From the NCBI RefSeq assembly GCF_001468005.1, contig NZ_LNYY01000021.1:496637-560636 (forward strand): a stretch of 64,000 bases of DNA, given 5' to 3'. The translations under genes were made by a program, and so were the position numbers. Below, one piece after another: positions 56,407 through 64,000 of this stretch. The stretch comes from Legionella steelei. Its GTDB lineage: Bacteria; Pseudomonadota; Gammaproteobacteria; Legionellales; Legionellaceae. Each line of letters begins with the position of its first letter. The first letter of the stretch is position 1. Below the pieces are notes generated by a model that had not been told where the DNA came from, did not search any database, and saw only the letters and a program-made list of their open reading frames with translations.

Positions 56407-57471
56407 ATGAAAAATGCTGCTGTGGTTGGTGCTGGAGTTATGGGATGTTTGCTGGCCTTGCGTTTACAAAAAGAGGGATGGCAGGTGACCCTCTTTGAGG
56501 CGGAAACCTCATTCAATAACTGTAGTTTTGCTGCAGCAGGTTTATTGGCACCTTTGTCTGAGCTTGATAAAGCGGAGCAAGTAATTTTTAGTTTAGGAAT
56601 GGAGTCAGTTGATACATTATGGAAGCTTATTTTGAATCAATTAACTGATCCTATTTATTTTCGCCAAGAAGGTTCGCTTGTAGTTCACCACCCTCAAGAT
56701 AAAGCAGAATGGCAGCAGTTCAGTACTCGAATTGTCAATAAATTAAGTGATTCATGTTATCAGTTGCTGACTCAAGATACATTGAGTCAGCTTGAACCAG
56801 AGCTGAATCAATTCAAAGTGGGATATTATTTCCCCAAAGAGGCTCAACTTGATAATCAGGCTTTGTTGTTGGCACTAAAAAAACATCTGTGCCAGCAAGG
56901 AGTTATTTGGCGAGAGCAAACTTTTGTTGCTCACCTACATTCAGGCCAAGTAGCAACAGCAAAAGAGTCTTATGTATTTGATTTTGTTTTTGACTGCCGA
57001 GGTATTGGTGCAAAAAGCACTTTTGCTAATTTACGTGGACTGCGAGGAGAGCTTATTTGGCTACATGCACCTGAAGTTCGCTTACAAAGACCAATACGGT
57101 TCTTGCATCCACGATATAATATTTATATTGTTCCTCGTCCTAACTCCTATTATCTTGTTGGTGCCAGTGAATTAGAGACAGAAGACCCCAGTCCAATTTC
57201 AGTACGTACCACGCTTGAATTATTAACGGCGGTTTACTATGTACATCGAGGTTTTGCCGAAGCACGGATAATTAAAACGGTGACGCATAGTCGTCCAACA
57301 TTGGTGCATCATCAACCTCGGATAAAATATGCAAAACAATTGATTGCTGTTAATGGACTTTATCGTCATGGATTTTTAATTGCTCCGGCTTTGGTAGAGG
57401 AAATTATACGTGGATTAAAAAGTAATCAAAAAGATATCTGTTACCCTGAGCTTTGGGAGGCTTATTCGTGA
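56407..57471 (+). CDS. thiO: Glycine oxidase ThiO (FAD-dependent)
   Basis: 354 residues. The N-terminal dinucleotide fold is VVGAGVMGCLLALRLQKEGWQVTLFE, with the AAAGLLAPLSE segment after it, the PRPNSYYLVGASE sheet and the C-terminal VNGLYRHGFLIAPALVE. It oxidises glycine to iminoglycine for the thiazole moiety in organisms lacking the radical SAM ThiH. It overlaps thiS by 4 bases. Confidence 0.92.
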   Translation: MKNAAVVGAGVMGCLLALRLQKEGWQVTLFEAETSFNNCSFAAAGLLAPLSELDKAEQVIFSLGMESVDTLWKLILNQLTDPIYFRQEGSLVVHHPQDKAEWQQFSTRIVNKLSDSCYQLLTQDTLSQLEPELNQFKVGYYFPKEAQLDNQALLLALKKHLCQQGVIWREQTFVAHLHSGQVATAKESYVFDFVFDCRGIGAKSTFANLRGLRGELIWLHAPEVRLQRPIRFLHPRYNIYIVPRPNSYYLVGASELETEDPSPISVRTTLELLTAVYYVHRGFAEARIIKTVTHSRPTLVHHQPRIKYAKQLIAVNGLYRHGFLIAPALVEEIIRGLKSNQKDICYPELWEAYS

Positions 57472-57668
57472 TTATTTATATAAATGATAAACCACTAAAT
57501 TTAGATGCATCCTGTACGTTACAGGAAATGCTTGCGCAGAAAACGGGCGTTGCTGTACATGTTGCAATTGCAATTAATAATCAATTTATCCCCAAATCCA
57601 TGTTTGCTGATACAGTCTTGCGTGAGGGTGATCGTATTGATCTCATCGTGCCGATGCAAGGAGGTTAG
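57468..57668 (+). CDS. thiS: ThiS, sulfur carrier
   Basis: 66 residues from GTG 57468 inside the thiO end. It has the ubiquitin-like fold sequence IIYINDKPLNLD and GDRIDLIVPMQGG, with the C-terminal Gly-Gly to be adenylated by ThiF and loaded with sulfur. thiG begins 3 bases later. Confidence 0.94.
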   Translation: MIIYINDKPLNLDASCTLQEMLAQKTGVAVHVAIAINNQFIPKSMFADTVLREGDRIDLIVPMQGG

Positions 57669-57671
57669 GGG

Positions 57672-58457
57672 ATGTGGCATTTAGCAGATAAGCCTTTAAC
57701 GAGCCGTTTGCTTTTGGGAACAGCAGGTTATCCATCCCTTGAGGTAATGACCGATGCGATTCGCTCCTCTAAAACGAACGTAATTACCGTTTCTTTGAAA
57801 CGCCAAATGGCAAATGGGGTGGGTAGTGATTTATTTTGGCAAACCATCCAATCTTTGGATTGTCATGTACTTCCCAATACTGCTGGTTGTCGCGATGCGC
57901 AAACTGCGATTACTACTGCTGAAATAGCGCGTGAACTGTTTCAAACATCATGGATTAAATTAGAAGTGATTGGCGATGATTTCAGTTTACAGCCGGATCC
58001 TTTTGAATTGCTGCGTGCGGCTACTGAATTAGTAAAACGGGGATTTGAAGTCTTTCCTTACTGTACCGATGACTTGGTTTTATGCCAACGTTTAATTGAT
58101 TGTGGTTGTAGGATCTTGATGCCCTGGGCAGCGCCTATTGGTTCAGGAAAAGGATTACTCAATCCTTTTGCTTTGGAAACATTACGCCATCGACTGGCAG
58201 ATGTAACCTTGATAGTCGACGCAGGGATTGGCAAGCCATCTCATGCAACACGTATTTTGGAGTTAGGTTTTGATGCAGTTTTACTGAATAGCGCGGTTGC
58301 TTCAGCGATTCATCCTGTAGCAATGGCTGCAGCTTTTTCGCATGCAGTTATTGCTGGACGAGGTGCTTTCGAGGCAGGGCTTATGCCAGAGCGGCTTGCG
58401 GCACAATCATGTACCCCTTTGATCGATACCCCTTTTTGGCATCAGGAGGTGATATAA
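57672..58457 (+). CDS. thiG: Thiazole synthase ThiG
   Basis: 261 residues. The barrel includes SRLLLGTAGYPS, the NTAGCRDAQTA motif, the Schiff-base lysine in WIKLEVIGDD and the phosphate site PWAAPIGSGKGL followed by VDAGIGKPSHA. It builds the thiazole from DXP, iminoglycine and ThiS thiocarboxylate. The stop overlaps the thiD/E start (TAATG). Confidence 0.96.
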   Translation: MWHLADKPLTSRLLLGTAGYPSLEVMTDAIRSSKTNVITVSLKRQMANGVGSDLFWQTIQSLDCHVLPNTAGCRDAQTAITTAEIARELFQTSWIKLEVIGDDFSLQPDPFELLRAATELVKRGFEVFPYCTDDLVLCQRLIDCGCRILMPWAAPIGSGKGLLNPFALETLRHRLADVTLIVDAGIGKPSHATRILELGFDAVLLNSAVASAIHPVAMAAAFSHAVIAGRGAFEAGLMPERLAAQSCTPLIDTPFWHQEVI

Positions 58458-59743
58458 TGAGTACTGTGTGGACTAATACGAAACATGAGGGTGAGCTACA
58501 CACTTTTCGTGGATTGGGTCTTGAGATTCAACTACCATGTTTTAATGAAACTATTCAGCCTAATGCAATTAAAATTAGCGAGAGCTTTTCTCCTGAAAAC
58601 CTAAAAATGCTACAACAGTATTCTGGAGCGGTTGTTCTAGATTTTACTTTACCTGTATCTCCAGATATGAATAAAAATGCCAAGCATTTAACCACGGGAT
58701 TTTCTTTTGCAGATGTTTTGATACTGAATACACATGAAGCCGAATTTATTTTAAAGCGAAGGATTAGGACGCATCAAGCCATGCAGGAGGCGGCTCATGA
58801 ATTAATAACTTGGGGTGCAAACAGTATATTTCTTTTGGGGCAAGATCTACAGGATAACTCATGGGAGCATGATTATTGGACAAATGGTGTTACTTCATTT
58901 TGGCTGACGCAAAATCGCTTCGCTGATGCAAAATCCCCAGAGCTGCGTTCAGTTCTATCCGCAGCGATTACTGGGGCATTGGCTCTTGGGCATTCTCTGG
59001 AGGACGCGCTCATTATCGCAAAAATGTACACACACCAAGCAGTACGTCTGGCACAATCCAATTTATATTATGGTAATTTTTCAGAGCATGAAATGGATTT
59101 GCCCTATCTTTCGTCCAAGCCTTTGTATGCAAAACCCAAGCCATTTAAACCATGCCATCGATTAGGCCTTTATCCAGTAGTTGATAGTTACTCATGGGTC
59201 GAAATGCTGTTAAAGCTAGGGGTAAAAACCATTCAATTGCGCATTAAAGAAAGAACTGAGACTCTTGAAGAAGAGATGAGACGCAGCATCGCGTTGGCTA
59301 AAAAGTATGGTGCTACATTGTTTATTAATGATTATTGGGAAATGGCTTTAAAATTGAATGCAGAAGCGGTTCATTTAGGACAATCGGATTTGGATGCTGC
59401 GGATCTTGAGGCGATTAGAAATCAGGGCTTATTGCTGGGAGTAAGTACGCATTGTTATTTTGAGGTTGCACGGGCACATGCGATTTGCCCCTCATACATT
59501 GCGATCGGACCGATCTATCCAACGACCAGCAAAGAGATGCCTTTTTTAGCCCAGGGCATTGAGCATTTGCAACGTTGGCAACGTACTTTAAATTATCCCT
59601 TGGTGGCAATAGGGGGGATCAATCTGGAGCGAATGCCTGATGTAGTTGCTACAGGTGTTCAAGGCATTGCTCTAATTTCTGCGATTACGCAAGCGAATGA
59701 TCCACAAAAAGCGACGGCGCAACTGTTGAGTTTTATTGACTGA
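58457..59743 (+). CDS. Fusion of a degenerate ThiD-like domain with ThiE thiamine-phosphate synthase
   Basis: 428 residues from ATG 58457, preceded by AGGAGGTGAT. Residues 233-428 are ThiE with YPVVDSYSW, VKTIQLRIKER, LFINDYWE, HLGQSDLD, GPIYPTTSKEMP and AIGGINLE, all intact. Residues 1-205 follow ThiD: ADVLILNTHEAEFIL and LSAAITGALALGHSLEDALIIAKMY. The catalytic HGTGCT is replaced by SPELRSV and the N-terminal substrate part (normally with GTDPSGGAGI) is absent. HMP-P kinase activity is therefore not expected from this domain. ThiD-ThiE fusions are known; an inactive ThiD half is uncommon. Confidence 0.88.
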   Translation: MSTVWTNTKHEGELHTFRGLGLEIQLPCFNETIQPNAIKISESFSPENLKMLQQYSGAVVLDFTLPVSPDMNKNAKHLTTGFSFADVLILNTHEAEFILKRRIRTHQAMQEAAHELITWGANSIFLLGQDLQDNSWEHDYWTNGVTSFWLTQNRFADAKSPELRSVLSAAITGALALGHSLEDALIIAKMYTHQAVRLAQSNLYYGNFSEHEMDLPYLSSKPLYAKPKPFKPCHRLGLYPVVDSYSWVEMLLKLGVKTIQLRIKERTETLEEEMRRSIALAKKYGATLFINDYWEMALKLNAEAVHLGQSDLDAADLEAIRNQGLLLGVSTHCYFEVARAHAICPSYIAIGPIYPTTSKEMPFLAQGIEHLQRWQRTLNYPLVAIGGINLERMPDVVATGVQGIALISAITQANDPQKATAQLLSFID

Positions 59744-59781
59744 TAGCACTGTGAGGCAAAATCTAGGTTAAGGAACTTAAT

Positions 59782-60858
59782 ATGGCTGTTTTATCTGAGT
59801 TTGAACGTTATTCCCAGCAAATTAAATTAGCAGAAATTGGTATTCAGGGGCAAAAAAAACTGCAACAGGCAAAGGTATTGTGCATCGGTGCGGGCGGTAT
59901 TGGTGCGACATTACTTCCTTATCTTGCTGGAGCAGGAGTGGGAACAATAGGGATTATTGATAATGATTTCATTGAAGAAGGCAATCTGCATCGGCAAATT
60001 CTTTACCAAGAAATAGATATTAGCAAAGCAAAGGCTGCTGTGGCAAAGATGAAGCTGAACACGCTCAACTCTAATATCCACATCGAAGATTATGCATTTC
60101 GATTAACTGCAGATAATGTAGAAGAGCTTATTGTTCAATATGATCTTGTAGCAGATTGTTCCGATAATTTTTATACACGTTATTTGGCTCACGATGTTTG
60201 TTATCGTTTAGGAAAACCCTATGTTTATGCGAGCGCATACCAGTTCCAAGGACATTGTTCTTTATTTTATGGACAGCAAAATCCATGTTTACATTGTTTG
60301 TTTCCGATTATTCCTGATACTAACGCCAATTGCCAAAATGGGGGTGTTATCGGTACGTTGCCAGGATTGTTAGGGATCGTGCAAGCAACTGAAATGATTA
60401 AATGGATTACTGGTAGTGGTACTTCATTATTGAATCGATTACTGTGTATCGATTTGCTCTCCATGGAAATAAAAAATATTCGGCTGACTAAAAATCAGCA
60501 GTGTCCGTTTTGTGTTTATGGCCATGCTCTAGAAGAAGATGCTTTTGGATTGTGTTCGTCTTCGGAGAATATGCAATCTATTGCGATTTCGACGGAAAAT
60601 TTACCCAATTTTTTGCAAGAAAATCCTCAGGTGCTTTTATTGGATGTAAGAACGGCTGACGAACATCACGATAAAAACTTAGGTGGAGCGTTCATACCAT
60701 TAGCTGAGCTACCCATGCGCCTCAATGAGCTTAATCCCTTAGAACCCATCCTTATCTATTGTCAGTCAGGTCAAAGAAGTCAGCGGGCTGTAACGTTATT
60801 AAGAAAATCGGGGTTTCCTAGAGTATATCATTTGGCCAATGGGATCGATTCATTGTAA
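59782..60858 (+). CDS. thiF: ThiF/MoeB-type adenylyltransferase fused to a rhodanese domain
   Basis: 358 residues. The E1-like part (about 1-255) has CIGAGGIGATLLPYLAGAGV, the EGNLHRQILY loop, CSDNF, and zinc Cys in CLHCLFP and CPFC. The rhodanese part (about 270-358) has LLDVRTADEHHD and the active Cys in YCQSGQRSQ. It activates ThiS and probably passes sulfur on its own. It is the last gene, 38 bases after the ThiDE fusion. A MoeB-like role in molybdopterin synthesis is possible but the operon favours thiamine. Confidence 0.9.
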   Translation: MAVLSEFERYSQQIKLAEIGIQGQKKLQQAKVLCIGAGGIGATLLPYLAGAGVGTIGIIDNDFIEEGNLHRQILYQEIDISKAKAAVAKMKLNTLNSNIHIEDYAFRLTADNVEELIVQYDLVADCSDNFYTRYLAHDVCYRLGKPYVYASAYQFQGHCSLFYGQQNPCLHCLFPIIPDTNANCQNGGVIGTLPGLLGIVQATEMIKWITGSGTSLLNRLLCIDLLSMEIKNIRLTKNQQCPFCVYGHALEEDAFGLCSSSENMQSIAISTENLPNFLQENPQVLLLDVRTADEHHDKNLGGAFIPLAELPMRLNELNPLEPILIYCQSGQRSQRAVTLLRKSGFPRVYHLANGIDSL

Positions 60859-61133
60859 TTGTCTGTGCCCTATTCACCGAACGGCTGTATGGCAGAGGAA
60901 TTTTTTTCTATCGCTGAATATCCTGATATGAAGTAGATCATTATAAGTAAAAGAATAAAAACCTTTACTTGATTCATTTAGATTCCCTTTTAAACTGCTC
61001 TTGCAAATTATAGTTCAAAAAATGAACTGATATTATGAAAAACTGTTTTAAATTCCTTATTGATTCATTTACCTTAAGAACAATTCCCTATATGATGTCA
61101 CGCGGTTATCAATAGTAGATTAAAGGAGACAGT

Positions 61134-61469
61134 ATGAGTTTTTTTATTAGCGATGCTCTGGCTGCAGCGGGGACTACAGCAGCGCCTCAAGCAGATGGAA
61201 CTTTTTCGCTCGTTATGATCGCTGCTATTTTTGTGTTGTTCTATTTTATGCTTATCAGACCTCAAAACAAAAGAGCAAAAGAGCATCGTGAATTAATAGG
61301 CCGTTTAAAGAAAGGTGATGAGATCGTTACCTCAGGTGGTATTTTAGCTAAAGTAGTTAGTCTGGATGACCAATACATTAAGATCAGCCTTGCAGAAGGT
61401 GTAGAGATTAATATACAAAGAGGCGCAGTAAGTACTGTATTGCCCAAAGGCACTTTAAAATCGCTTTAA
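61134..61469 (+). CDS. yajC: YajC, Sec translocase accessory subunit
   Basis: 111 residues. One membrane helix at about 22-42, ending FYFMLIRPQNKRAKEHREL, and the GDEIVTSGGILAKV beta domain are family-typical. It associates with SecDF. AAAGGAG lies 6 bases before the start. The normal queA-tgt-yajC order is interrupted here by the thiamine operon. The 275-bp gap before it holds a weak AGTTCA/TGAACT stem at 61012-61028 and no gene. Confidence 0.96.
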   Translation: MSFFISDALAAAGTTAAPQADGTFSLVMIAAIFVLFYFMLIRPQNKRAKEHRELIGRLKKGDEIVTSGGILAKVVSLDDQYIKISLAEGVEINIQRGAVSTVLPKGTLKSL

Positions 61470-61493
61470 AAAAAGTCATAGGGACACACGGAA

Positions 61494-63350
61494 ATGCAAA
61501 ATAAATATCCTCTATGGAAAAACCTAATGCTGATTGTTATTGCAGTTATTGGGTTTGTTTACGCCATACCCAATTTGTACACAGAAAACCCTGTAGTACA
61601 AATTTCGTCTGAAACACCTGTAGATTATGATGAATTAAAAAATCAGATAGAAGCTATCTTAACAAAAGATAACATACCTCATAAAGCAGTCATCGTGCAA
61701 AATGAAGATGTGGAAGTTGTTTTTTCATCTACTGATTCCCAGTTATTAGCGCGTGATGCGATTAAAAATGCTCTGGGAACCCAATATACTGTAGCTCTAA
61801 ATCTGGCGCCGTCTACACCAAATTGGTTGGATTCCATTCGTGCCGCTCCAATGAAGCAAGGTCTGGATTTACGAGGCGGGGTACACTTCCTGTTAGAAGT
61901 TGATGTTGACAGTGTGATTAGCCGTCGTTACGAAGGAATCATGAAAAACATTAGCCAAGAACTCCGTGAGCTTGGTATTCGTTATACAGGTATTCGTTAT
62001 GTAGTAGATAAGGGAGTTAATTTAAATTTCCGTGATAGTGAATCGATGAATAATGCCTATCTTGGCTTAAAGGAAAAAATTCCTGAACTCGTTTTCGTAA
62101 AAAGTAAAACAGATAATGGAATTCTAGCCTCGATTTCTCCCGTCGAATTGAATAGTATGCGTCAAAACACCATTGAGCAAACAATGAGTATTTTACGCAA
62201 TAGGGTTAATGAATTAGGTGTTGGTGAAGCGGTTGTACAACAACAAGGAGCAACCCGTGTTGCTGTTGACTTACCAGGAATTCAAGATGCGGCACGTGCG
62301 AAGCAAATTCTTGGTGGTACTGCAACCCTGCAATTTTATTTAGTCGATCAGGATAATGATCCACAAATTGCAAAACAAACAGGAGCTATTCCCGTTAATG
62401 ATAAATTGCTCATGATGGATGGGCATCCTATTTTGTTAAAAAGACAAGTAGTATTGAGTGGTGATTCAATTACCTCTGCAGTTTCCAGTTATGATCAGCA
62501 AACAGCAACTCCAGCAGTACAAATACAACTTGGTGGGGGCGGTGAAAGTCTATTTACTAAAGTGACTCGCGAGAATATTGGCAAACGTATGGCTATTGTT
62601 TATGTTGAAACCAAAAATAACATACAAATTGTCAATGGAGAGGAAAAAAGGATTACTCATAGAGAGGAGCGTGTTATTAGTGCTCCAGTAATCCAAAATG
62701 CCTTAGGTAATAATTTCCAGATTACAGGTCTTGCTGACAGCAAAGAAGCAAGTAATTTGGCTTTATTACTCAGAGCTGGAGCGTTACCTGCGGCCATCTA
62801 TCCAGTCGAAGAGCGCACAGTAGGTCCTTCCTTAGGTAAAGAAAATATTCGTAGAGGTATTGTTTCTTTACAAGTCGGTATGGGCTTAATTCTGATTTTG
62901 ATGTTGGTCTATTATCGACTTTTTGGTCTCATTGCTAATATTGCGCTGTTGCTTAACTTGATATTGCTCTGTGCTTTATTGTCGGTTATCGATGCAACGC
63001 TCACGCTACCGGGTATCGCGGGAATTGTATTGACGGTAGGTATGGCTGTAGATGCTAACGTGCTGATTTATGAACGCATTCGAGAGGAGTTGCGCCATGG
63101 ATTATCACCACAAGCCGCGATTTACGCAGGGTATGAGCGTGCATTTTCTACCATTCTTGATGCGAACATCACTACATTAATCGTCGCCATCATTTTATTT
63201 GCTGTGGGTACAGGACCTGTACGTGGATTTGCGATAACCCTTTCTTTAGGGTTGCTCACCTCCATGCTCACAGGGATCACATATACCCGAGCAATTGTAA
63301 ATTGGTATTATGGTGGTAGGGCTGTTAAAAAATTATCTATTGGTATTTAA
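61494..63350 (+). CDS. secD: SecD, protein translocase subunit
   Basis: 618 residues. An N-terminal helix precedes the large periplasmic P1 domain (about 30-440) with GLDLRGGVHFLLEVD and RNRVNELGVGEAVVQQQG, then five helices with AGIVLTVGMAVDANVLIYERIREEL, the proton-path Asp in that segment being intact. It uses the proton gradient to pull proteins across the membrane. Followed by secF after 12 bases. Confidence 0.97.
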   Translation: MQNKYPLWKNLMLIVIAVIGFVYAIPNLYTENPVVQISSETPVDYDELKNQIEAILTKDNIPHKAVIVQNEDVEVVFSSTDSQLLARDAIKNALGTQYTVALNLAPSTPNWLDSIRAAPMKQGLDLRGGVHFLLEVDVDSVISRRYEGIMKNISQELRELGIRYTGIRYVVDKGVNLNFRDSESMNNAYLGLKEKIPELVFVKSKTDNGILASISPVELNSMRQNTIEQTMSILRNRVNELGVGEAVVQQQGATRVAVDLPGIQDAARAKQILGGTATLQFYLVDQDNDPQIAKQTGAIPVNDKLLMMDGHPILLKRQVVLSGDSITSAVSSYDQQTATPAVQIQLGGGGESLFTKVTRENIGKRMAIVYVETKNNIQIVNGEEKRITHREERVISAPVIQNALGNNFQITGLADSKEASNLALLLRAGALPAAIYPVEERTVGPSLGKENIRRGIVSLQVGMGLILILMLVYYRLFGLIANIALLLNLILLCALLSVIDATLTLPGIAGIVLTVGMAVDANVLIYERIREELRHGLSPQAAIYAGYERAFSTILDANITTLIVAIILFAVGTGPVRGFAITLSLGLLTSMLTGITYTRAIVNWYYGGRAVKKLSIGI

Positions 63351-63362
63351 GGCGAGGCTCAG

Positions 63363-64000
63363 ATGGAATTTTTTAATCCAAATTCAAATGTGGACTTTAT
63401 GGGTGCTCGTCGTTGGACGGCAATATTCTCCATATTGATCTTTGTGGTTTCTATAGGTGCTTTAGCAATTCATGGCTTAAAGTGGGGGCTTGATTTTACT
63501 GGTGGAACTCAAATTGAAGTTTCTTATTCTACTGCTGCAGATTTACCCTTAATCAGAGAAAGTCTGAGTAAGGCAGGATTCAAAGAAGCGCAAGTTGTGA
63601 GCTATGGAACTTCTAAAGATGTATTAATCAGTATTGCTCCTCGAGAAGATAAAGAGCAAGCACGTTTGGTAGACCAAGTCATGGAAGCTCTTCCAGGTGC
63701 TACAAAACAAAGAGTTGATTTTGTTGGACCACAAGTTGGACAAGAGTTAGCAACTAAGGGTGCTTTGGCCGTTATTGTTTCTTTGTTAGCAACGATGATT
63801 TATATTGCCATGCGTTTTGAGTACCGACTCGCAGTAAGTTCTGCGGTGGCATTAGTTCATGACCCTGTCTTGATATTAGGTATTTTTGCTTTTTTCGGCA
63901 TTGAATTTGATTTGAAAGCACTGGCAGGATTATTGGCAGTAATTGGTTATTCTCTAAATGATACCATCGTAGTTTTTGATAGGGTACGTGAAAATTTTGT
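63363..64000 (+). CDS. secF: SecF, protein translocase subunit (N-terminal part)
   Basis: Open from ATG 63363 to the window end, about 212 residues of an expected 305-320. GLKWGLDFTGGTQIEVSY is the SecF periplasmic signature, and ALVHDPVLILGIFAF and VIGYSLNDTIVVFDRVREN are the helices with the conserved Asp and Arg. The C-terminus lies beyond the window. Confidence 0.97.
   Translation, partial: MEFFNPNSNVDFMGARRWTAIFSILIFVVSIGALAIHGLKWGLDFTGGTQIEVSYSTAADLPLIRESLSKAGFKEAQVVSYGTSKDVLISIAPREDKEQARLVDQVMEALPGATKQRVDFVGPQVGQELATKGALAVIVSLLATMIYIAMRFEYRLAVSSAVALVHDPVLILGIFAFFGIEFDLKALAGLLAVIGYSLNDTIVVFDRVRENF

Noticed and set aside
1-64000. tRNA, rRNA, prophage, integrase or complete insertion sequence
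   Set aside because: I read for cloverleaf-like sequences, integrase/transposase motifs and phage structural proteins and found none; this is not a substitute for a covariance search.

Overview
The window is about 64 kb of AT-rich gammaproteobacterial chromosome. I infer Legionella or a very close relative. The reasons are two proteins resembling eukaryotic mitochondrial carriers, a large ankyrin-repeat protein, a Thi5-type HMP-P synthase where thiC would be expected, a duplicated-DUF2845 exported protein and several short palindromic repeat families. These sit among housekeeping genes in standard gammaproteobacterial order. A complete-looking cellulose synthase locus is uncommon in Legionella and points to one of the cellulose-encoding environmental species; the species itself cannot be fixed from the sequence alone.

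Layout. 1-7.7 kb: end of pilM, then pilNOPQ, aroK, aroB and a DamX-like SPOR protein. 7.9-28.7 kb: proC, then a scattered cellulose region made of bcsG, a CarF/TMEM189-like desaturase, bcsC-pgi and galU on the minus strand, truD, an ankyrin-repeat candidate effector, and the bcsR-Q-A-B-Z operon. 28.8-34.5 kb: recQ, a 3-methyladenine glycosylase, and an acyl-CoA dehydrogenase/enoyl-CoA hydratase/HIBYL-CoA hydrolase set that looks like valine catabolism. 34.5-38.2 kb: small hypotheticals and a striking protein with five 35-residue repeats, each carrying a mitochondrial-carrier-like motif, ahead of a carrier-like domain. 38.2-50 kb: yggT, yggS, pilT, rph, an LncP-like mitochondrial carrier, yicC, gmk, rpoZ, spoT, ridA, uup. 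50-53 kb: two Legionella-style proteins of unknown function. 53-64 kb: queA, a TGT-like protein without the canonical active-site aspartates, a TPP-riboswitch-controlled thiamine operon (thi5-thiO-thiS-thiG-thiDE-thiF), then yajC-secD-secF (secF runs off the end).

How the genes work together. Pgi and GalU sit next to the cellulose machinery and belong to the route that supplies UDP-glucose; BcsA polymerises, BcsB and BcsC export, BcsZ trims or edits, and BcsG would add phosphoethanolamine. BcsZ has Asn where E. coli has the catalytic base Asp. The thiamine operon makes HMP-P by the Thi5 route and the thiazole by ThiO/S/G/F; its ThiD half appears catalytically dead. Two promoters, in front of the repeat/carrier protein and in front of the His-rich membrane protein, share the same tandem TTAA box with the same spacing to a -10, suggesting PmrA-type control typical of Dot/Icm effector genes.

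The best candidates for something undescribed are the carrier-motif repeat protein (34953-36614), the TGT-like pseudoenzyme next to queA (54099-54932), the ThiD-pseudokinase/ThiE fusion, and the tandem palindromic 110-bp repeat at 16573-16788.
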